A DNA stretch of 18,528 nucleotides from Spirochaeta sp. UBA2779 (GTDB taxonomy: Bacteria > Spirochaetota > Spirochaetia > DSM-2461). The stretch is taken from the NCBI GenBank assembly GCA_002352375.1, contig DEIH01000244.1, positions 1 to 18,528 of the forward strand. Reading direction: 5' to 3'. Made by a program: the position numbers and the translations under genes. Positions 14,011 to 18,528 of the stretch are shown here, in pieces. The notes below the pieces were generated by a model. The model saw nothing but the letters and a program-made list of their open reading frames with translations. It was not told the DNA's origin and ran no database searches. Within the stretch, counting starts at the first letter, position 1; the number at the start of each line of letters is the position of its first letter.

Positions 14011-15015
14011 TTACCAGAGCTGATGTACAAGAGCTTTAATTCTCTCTTCGTAAATACCGGTAATTTTCTCATGAAGGTCCTTGCTCATGGGTGCCATTTT
14101 CCCCGCCGAGAGGTTTGATTCCAGATGTTCTAGTTTTGAGGCTCCGGGAATAATAGTGGATACCTGGGGATGGTCGAGTATCCATCTGAGTGCCATAGGG
14201 GCCAGGTTCACATTCTCAGGACTACTGGATTCGACAGGAAAAACTTTTTTTAACTCCTCAACCGCATCCAGACCCATCTCATAGGGAACACCGGCAAAAG
14301 TCTCACCTTTGTCGAAAGCTGCCCCGTCCCGATTGAAATTCCGATGATCTTCCGGAGCGAATTCGGTGCTCCTGGAAAAACGGCCTGTTAAAAGACCGCT
14401 GGCCAGTGGTACACGGACGATGATTCCGATATCTTTCTTCGCAGCTTCCTTGAAAAAAAGTTCAGAAGGTCGCTGCCGGAATATGTTGAAGATAATCTGC
14501 ACTGTTGTAACGTTGGGGTACTCGATGGCCTTCAGGGCTTCTTCCACCTTTTCAACACTCACACCCAGGTTTAGAATCTTGCCCTCATCTTTCAGACGGT
14601 CAAAAAGTTCGAAGATTTCCGGGCGGTAGTACACGTCGGTGGGGGGGCAGTGAAGCTGAATCAGATCCAGGGTTTCAAGCCCTGTGTTTTTCAGGCTCTT
14701 CTCCACATACCCTCTGAGTACTTTCGGGGTGTAGCCTTCACTTACGTGGGGCTCGATAAAGCGTCCGCATTTGGTGGCCACATAAATACGTTCTGAATGG
14801 CGTTTTACCACGCGGCCTACCGCCGCTTCGCTGGCTCTGTCCTCGTATACATCCGCAGTATCGATAAAGTTTACACCTTCATCGATGGCTTTTTCCAGGA
14901 TGGATTCTGCCAGTTTGTCATCAAATCCGCTGCCCCATTTTCCGCCGACCTGCCAGGTGCCCAGTGATATTTCACTGATGTTGAATCCTGTTTTGCCTAA
15001 AGTTCTTTTATTCAT
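14011..15015 (-). CDS. Aldo/keto reductase
   Basis: This is an NADPH-dependent TIM-barrel oxidoreductase of 334 residues, normal for the family, that reduces aldehydes or ketones in the cytoplasm. The N-terminal LGKTGFNISEISLGTWQ is typical. The catalytic tetrad is complete: Asp52 and Tyr57 (FIDTADVY), Lys82 (VATKCGRF) and His122 (LIQLHCPP). The cofactor phosphate-binding segment near the C-terminus is STIIPGASKLEHLESNL. The natural substrate is unknown, as for most bacterial members. No ribosome binding site is visible. TTGACA on the minus strand (15046-15051) with a 17-nt spacer to a weak CAAATT (15023-15028) would start RNA at about 15016, next to the ATG, so the message may be leaderless. 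The start codon is 14 nt from that of the divergent phosphoesterase. Confidence 0.93.
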   Translation of the reverse strand: MNKRTLGKTGFNISEISLGTWQVGGKWGSGFDDKLAESILEKAIDEGVNFIDTADVYEDRASEAAVGRVVKRHSERIYVATKCGRFIEPHVSEGYTPKVLRGYVEKSLKNTGLETLDLIQLHCPPTDVYYRPEIFELFDRLKDEGKILNLGVSVEKVEEALKAIEYPNVTTVQIIFNIFRQRPSELFFKEAAKKDIGIIVRVPLASGLLTGRFSRSTEFAPEDHRNFNRDGAAFDKGETFAGVPYEMGLDAVEELKKVFPVESSSPENVNLAPMALRWILDHPQVSTIIPGASKLEHLESNLSAGKMAPMSKDLHEKITGIYEERIKALVHQLW

Positions 15016-15020
15016 ATACT
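14993..15020 (+). promoter_or_regulatory. Candidate promoter of the phosphoesterase gene, inside the reductase gene
   Basis: TTGCCT (14993-14998, 4 of 6), a 16-nt spacer, and TATACT (15015-15020, 5 of 6). RNA would begin near 15027-15030, at or just before ATG 15030. Part of it lies within the first codons of the divergent aldo/keto reductase. Confidence 0.4.
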
Positions 15021-15022
15021 TA

Positions 15023-15051
15023 AATTTGGATGACTATTGATGAAATGTCAA
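15023..15051 (-). promoter_or_regulatory. Candidate promoter of the aldo/keto reductase gene, inside the phosphoesterase gene
   Basis: On the minus strand a perfect TTGACA (15051-15046) is followed after 17 nt by CAAATT (15028-15023, 3 of 6). RNA would begin about 1 nt before the reductase ATG. It overlaps the first codons of the phosphoesterase gene and faces the opposite promoter. The weak -10 box keeps confidence low. Confidence 0.35.
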
Positions 15052-15911
15052 TAAAGCTGGCCTGGATATCAGATCTGCATCTCGATCATCTCGAGAAAAA
15101 AGATCCAGATGCTCTCGTACGTCTGGGGGCGGCACTCGAATCAGAGGGTGCCGCTCACATCCTTCTCGGTGGGGATATCGCCGACTCAAGATGTTTTGAA
15201 ACCGGACTGGAACATTTTCTCGATGTTACACGATGCTTAATCTACTTCGTATTGGGGAATCATGACTATTATTTCGGATCCATCGTCGATGTCCGCCGCC
15301 GGGCGGCCGCCCTTAGTCTTCCCGGACTTCAATGGCTTCCGAAAACCGGAGTTGTAGAATTAAACAGTGATACGGCCTTAATAGGTCACGGCGGCTGTGG
15401 TGATGCTCATCGCGGGGATATGGAAAACTTCATTCTTCTTACAGACTATGCCGCTATAAAAGAACTGGCTGCCACCATCAATCATGAAGATTTCTGGATT
15501 AACGGTTTTAGAGAACGATCAGCACTGATAAACAAACTGAGGCAAATGGGAGAAGAGGCTTCACAGAACCTGAAAAACAATCTGGAGAAAGCTGCAGACA
15601 GATATAAAAGAATACTGATTCTTACCCATGTCACACCCTTTGTGGAAACCTGTACCTATCGGGACAGCCCTGGAACAGATCGGGGATTCCCGGGTTTCCT
15701 CTGGGACAGCATGGGAATTAAACTGAAATCATTTGCCGCCGAGCATCCTGATACTGAGTTTATGGTGTTAAGCGGTCATACCCACGAGGATAGTTATGCC
15801 CGGGTTGCTTCGAATATAAGAGCATGGTCGTCTCCCGCAGAATATGGAGAACTGCGTTATCGAATCGTAGAGTCTTCCGGTTGGACTGTGGGACCTTCCA
15901 TACTGGTTTAA
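15030..15911 (+). CDS. Calcineurin-like metallophosphoesterase
   Basis: The 293-residue cytoplasmic protein has the complete metal-ligand set of the calcineurin-like superfamily: D15-x-H17 (ISDLHLDH), GGD49, GNH78D, His200 (LTHVTPF) and GH250TH252. Such enzymes use two metal ions to cut phosphomono- or diesters; the true substrate is unknown. A helical insertion (about 130-190) lies between the GNHD block and the His200 block and is likely to shape substrate choice. ATG 15030 is taken, but ATG 15045 (MSIKLAWISDLHLD) is equally plausible because the family usually starts just before this strand; neither has a good ribosome binding site. The gene ends 1 nt from the end of convergent lpdA, with no terminator between them. 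Confidence 0.88.
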   Translation: MTIDEMSIKLAWISDLHLDHLEKKDPDALVRLGAALESEGAAHILLGGDIADSRCFETGLEHFLDVTRCLIYFVLGNHDYYFGSIVDVRRRAAALSLPGLQWLPKTGVVELNSDTALIGHGGCGDAHRGDMENFILLTDYAAIKELAATINHEDFWINGFRERSALINKLRQMGEEASQNLKNNLEKAADRYKRILILTHVTPFVETCTYRDSPGTDRGFPGFLWDSMGIKLKSFAAEHPDTEFMVLSGHTHEDSYARVASNIRAWSSPAEYGELRYRIVESSGWTVGPSILV

Positions 15912-15912
15912 A

Positions 15913-17331
15913 TTACTTTTTCTTCGGGGGCATAACATCAGTGATGGTGCCCTCCACCATCTCTGCGGCAAAGGCGAATGTTTCGGCAAAAGTGGGATGG
16001 GCATGGATAGTTCCTCCGATATCCGCCGCATCAGCTCCCATTTCAATAGCCAGGGTAGCCTCGGCAATAAGATCACCTGCCCGGGCTCCAACAATTCCCG
16101 CCCCGATGATGCGTCCGCTATCAGTATTAAAAAGAGCTTTGGTTTTACCTACGGCCTTGTCAGCCGAAAGTGCACGGCCGCTGGCTCCCCAGGGGAAAGC
16201 TCCCAGTTCATAGCTGATTCCTTCGGCTTTGGCCTGCTTTTCGGTATAACCGGTCCAGGCGATTTCCGGATTGGTATAAGCCACCGAAGGAATCGTCATT
16301 GCAGAATTGGCACTCTTGATTCCTGAAATAACTTCAGCCGCAACCTTGCCTTCATAAACAGCCTTGTGGGCCAGCATGGGATTACCCACAATATCTCCGA
16401 TGGCGTAAATTCCGGAAACCGCTGTTTCCATTGTCTCGTTTACGCTGATAAAACCTCTGTCATCTACTGGGACTCCAATCTCCTCTGCTCCGATACCCTT
16501 CCCATTCGGCAGGCGGCCGACAGATACCAGCAGTGCATCAGCATTTATCGTTTCCGGAGCTTTTTTACCTTCCAGAGAGATTAAAAGGGCGTCCTTCTCC
16601 GCTTTTACAGCGGTGAGTTTTGTCGTGGTATAAACAGCTTTGTACTTTTCTTTCAATTTGGCCGACAGAGGGAGCACCAGATCGGCATCTGCCGGGGGAA
16701 TAATCGAATCCAGCATCTCAATGATGGTGATTTCAGACCCCAAAGCTGCATAAACCTGAGCCATCTCCAATCCGATAATTCCCCCGCCCAGAACCGCCAG
16801 ATGTTTTGGAATAAAGGGCAGAGAGAGTGCATCGGTGGAATCCCAGATTCTTGAATCTTCATTCGGTAGAAATCCGAGGGTCACCGGTCGGGAACCCGTT
16901 GCGATAATGGCATTCTCAAATTCGACGGTTCTTTCTCCTTCAGCACCGGTAACTTTTATACTGCGGGTGTTGGAAAAGGTGCCGACTCCATGAAGTATCG
17001 TAACTTTTCGTGCCTTGGCCAGAGCTTTCAGGCCATCGGTGAGTTTCCCGACAACCCCATCCTTTTTGTCTCTTAGAGTATCAGGGTTAATTTTCACTTT
17101 GGCAAAATCAAGACCATAAGAACTGGCATCAGAGGCTTCTTCGATGATTTCTGCGGCATGGAGCAGTGTTTTAGAGGGAATACAGCCGACGTTCAGACAC
17201 ACCCCGCCGATACGCTGTTCTTTCTCAATGAGAACAACATTTTTACCAAGATCCGCGGCTCTGAAAGCGGCGGTATATCCTCCGGGACCACCGCCTAATA
17301 CTGCTACATCGAATTTCAGGTTTTCAGACAT
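15913..17331 (-). CDS. lpdA: Dihydrolipoyl dehydrogenase (E3)
   Basis: E3 reoxidises the dihydrolipoyl arm of E2 and passes electrons through FAD to NAD+. At 472 residues it has full length. It shows the FAD motif GGGPGGYTAAFRAA (13-26), the redox disulfide GGVCLNVGCIPSK (Cys45/Cys50), the NAD-binding VLGGGIIGLEMAQVY, a second FAD contact AIGDIVGN, and the C-terminal HAHPTFAE with the catalytic His445/Glu450 pair contributed to the partner subunit of the dimer. AGGGG (17338-17342) is 6 nt before the ATG, and the E2 stop is 12 nt upstream, so E2 and E3 are co-transcribed. The context makes it the E3 of the pyruvate dehydrogenase complex, though one E3 may also serve other 2-oxo acid or glycine-cleavage complexes. 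Confidence 0.96.
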   Translation of the reverse strand: MSENLKFDVAVLGGGPGGYTAAFRAADLGKNVVLIEKEQRIGGVCLNVGCIPSKTLLHAAEIIEEASDASSYGLDFAKVKINPDTLRDKKDGVVGKLTDGLKALAKARKVTILHGVGTFSNTRSIKVTGAEGERTVEFENAIIATGSRPVTLGFLPNEDSRIWDSTDALSLPFIPKHLAVLGGGIIGLEMAQVYAALGSEITIIEMLDSIIPPADADLVLPLSAKLKEKYKAVYTTTKLTAVKAEKDALLISLEGKKAPETINADALLVSVGRLPNGKGIGAEEIGVPVDDRGFISVNETMETAVSGIYAIGDIVGNPMLAHKAVYEGKVAAEVISGIKSANSAMTIPSVAYTNPEIAWTGYTEKQAKAEGISYELGAFPWGASGRALSADKAVGKTKALFNTDSGRIIGAGIVGARAGDLIAEATLAIEMGADAADIGGTIHAHPTFAETFAFAAEMVEGTITDVMPPKKK

Positions 17332-17343
17332 TCATTTCCCCTT

Positions 17344-18528
17344 TTAGAGCAGAGCCCGGCGCAAATCACCGAGAAGTTTTGACAGGTATGAGGTAAAACG
17401 GGCCCCCGAGGCGCCGTCAATTACACGGTGGTCGTAGGATAAAGAGAAGGGCAGAATAAGTCTGGGTTTAAAATCGTTTCCGTTCCATACAGGTTTCATG
17501 GCGCTTCGGGAGAGACCGAGAATGGCTACTTCCGGTGCATTCACGATGGGGGTGAAGTAGGTGCCTCCGATTCCCCCAAGACTGGAAATACTGAAAGTAC
17601 CGCCTTTCATTTCGTCCCCTTTCAGTTTCCCTTCCCGGGCCCGGGAACTGAGGTCAGAAAGAACCTCTGCCAATTCCAGAACGCCTTTTTTATCGGCATC
17701 TTTGATTACAGGCACCACTAAACCTCCGGGAGTATCCACGGCAATCCCGATGTGATAATACTTTTTTCGAATGAGAGAGGTACCGTCGGAAGCCAGGGAA
17801 CTGTTGAAATCAGGATATATTTTCAGAGCCTGAACAACAGCCTTGATAATGAAAATAAGCGGGCTGATTTTCGGTCTGTCCCCCCGGGTATTCTCAGCGT
17901 TCAGATCCTTCCTGAAGGCTTCCAGATCGGTAATATCGGCTTCGTCAAACTGGGTGACATGGGGCACTCCAATCCAGTTCCGGTGAAGATGTGGACCTGA
18001 AAGCCTTTTAATCCGGCTGAGTTCTTCAGTTTCAATTTCACCGAAAGCGGCAAAGTCCGCTGTGGGAATGGGCGGGAGATTAAAGGTACCGGCTGGAACC
18101 GGGGCATTAATTGAACCATTCATCACGTTCTTCACCAGGGAGCTGACATCCTCCCGGGTAATCCTTCCCTTGGGGCCGGTGGCTCTCACCCGGCTTAAAT
18201 CAACACCCAGTTCTCTGGCCAGAGAACGGACAGATGGGGTTGCGTGATAATTCCCAGTTGTTTCCGGTGTTGACTCTAATGTTGCAGCTTCAATTTTTGG
18301 TGCGGGTGCGGGTGCGGGTGCCTGGGCTGGGGCTGAAGCCCGGGGGGCTTTTTCCACTTCTTCGCTAACTTCAGCCAGCGCAATAATATCGCCGGCATTC
18401 ACATTGTCCCCCTCAGATACTTTCATCTCTTTTATAATGCCGGAAAGAGGAGAGGGTACATCCATAACCGCCTTATCACTTTCCAGGGATATAAGGGGTG
18501 TTTCATTTTCAACGGTATCGCCGATATT
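17344..18528 (-). CDS. aceF: Dihydrolipoamide acetyltransferase (PDH E2), 5' end outside window
   Basis: The frame is open to the window edge, and the ATG at 18465 is internal: upstream codons encode the lipoyl-domain end LISLESDKAVMDVPSPLSG, whose Lys (codon at 18474-18472) is the lipoylation site. Next come an Ala/Pro-rich swinging linker (PAQAPAPAPAP), a peripheral subunit-binding domain (ATPSVRSLARELGVDLSRV...GRITREDV) that holds E1/E3, and the acyltransferase domain ending SLSYDHRVIDGASGARF with the catalytic His and Asp. The ending HRVIDGASGARF followed by LRRALL resembles AceF of the E. coli type more than branched-chain or 2-oxoglutarate E2s, so acetyl transfer from pyruvate is most likely. 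At least one lipoyl domain is present; more may precede it. E1 (aceE or pdhAB) is expected just outside the window. Confidence 0.92.
   Translation of the reverse strand, partial: NIGDTVENETPLISLESDKAVMDVPSPLSGIIKEMKVSEGDNVNAGDIIALAEVSEEVEKAPRASAPAQAPAPAPAPKIEAATLESTPETTGNYHATPSVRSLARELGVDLSRVRATGPKGRITREDVSSLVKNVMNGSINAPVPAGTFNLPPIPTADFAAFGEIETEELSRIKRLSGPHLHRNWIGVPHVTQFDEADITDLEAFRKDLNAENTRGDRPKISPLIFIIKAVVQALKIYPDFNSSLASDGTSLIRKKYYHIGIAVDTPGGLVVPVIKDADKKGVLELAEVLSDLSSRAREGKLKGDEMKGGTFSISSLGGIGGTYFTPIVNAPEVAILGLSRSAMKPVWNGNDFKPRLILPFSLSYDHRVIDGASGARFTSYLSKLLGDLRRALL
18299..18320. repeat. Short GGTGCG tandem repeat in the E2 linker
   Basis: Roughly three and a half copies of a 6-nt unit encode alternating Pro-Ala in the linker between the lipoyl and subunit-binding domains. 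Such repeats can gain or lose units by slippage in steps of two residues without breaking the frame, so linker length may vary between strains. Confidence 0.6.

Noticed and set aside
15768..16213. Overlapping frames on both strands around the phosphoesterase/lpdA junction
   Set aside because: They are shadows of two well-supported genes with complete catalytic motifs.
1..18528. CRISPR array, toxin-antitoxin pair, retron, phage genes, tRNA or rRNA
   Set aside because: I looked for regularly spaced repeats, small overlapping gene pairs, reverse transcriptase or phage motifs, and conserved RNA sequences, and saw none that hold up.

Overview
The window looks like chromosomal DNA of a diderm (Gram-negative-type) bacterium of moderate GC content. 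Two secreted proteins end in predicted outer-membrane beta-barrels, there is a pair of small lipoproteins, and there is a PEGA-domain envelope protein. The loose lipobox of one lipoprotein and the PEGA/barrel proteins make me think of a free-living, possibly salt-exposed spirochaete. That is an inference from gene style, not a proven placement.

Layout, left to right. (1) 2-1436 (+): the 3' part of a GltD-like NADPH/FAD oxidoreductase, then a rubrerythrin-like di-iron protein 1 nt downstream, closed by a rho-independent terminator. (2) 1557-3883 (+): purD, with a near-consensus promoter so close to the ATG that its mRNA may be leaderless, then a DHH/DHHA1 phosphoesterase. (3) 3884-4292: non-coding, with a possible scrap of IS3-type transposase and a short palindrome. 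(4) 4293-8165: an osmoprotectant module made of a divergent MarR-family regulator (resembling EctR/CosR compatible-solute regulators) and proX-proV-proW for glycine betaine/proline betaine uptake. (5) 8166-8800: decayed transposase of IS1182 type. (6) 8801-11511 (-): a two-gene envelope operon, a PEGA + TolB-like + barrel protein followed by a smaller barrel protein, joined by an ATGA overlap. (7) 11699-12387 (+): two tandem paralogous lipoproteins joined by a TGATG overlap, divergent from the envelope operon. (8) 12735-13976 (+): an MFS transporter. (9) 14011-15911: an aldo/keto reductase (-) and a calcineurin-like phosphoesterase (+) whose start codons are only 14 nt apart. (10) 15913-18528 (-): E2 (5' end beyond the window) and lpdA, the distal end of a pyruvate dehydrogenase complex operon.

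Functionally the window mixes core metabolism (purine synthesis, PDH complex, nucleotide turnover) with an accessory middle from about 3.9 to 12.7 kb. The osmoprotectant cassette there lies between two apparent transposase remnants, which fits a stress-adaptation cassette gained by transfer, with the MarR protein probably controlling the divergent transporter. I found no CRISPR array, tRNA, rRNA, toxin-antitoxin pair or recognisable defence system. The least understood parts are the PEGA/barrel operon and the divergent lipoprotein pair.
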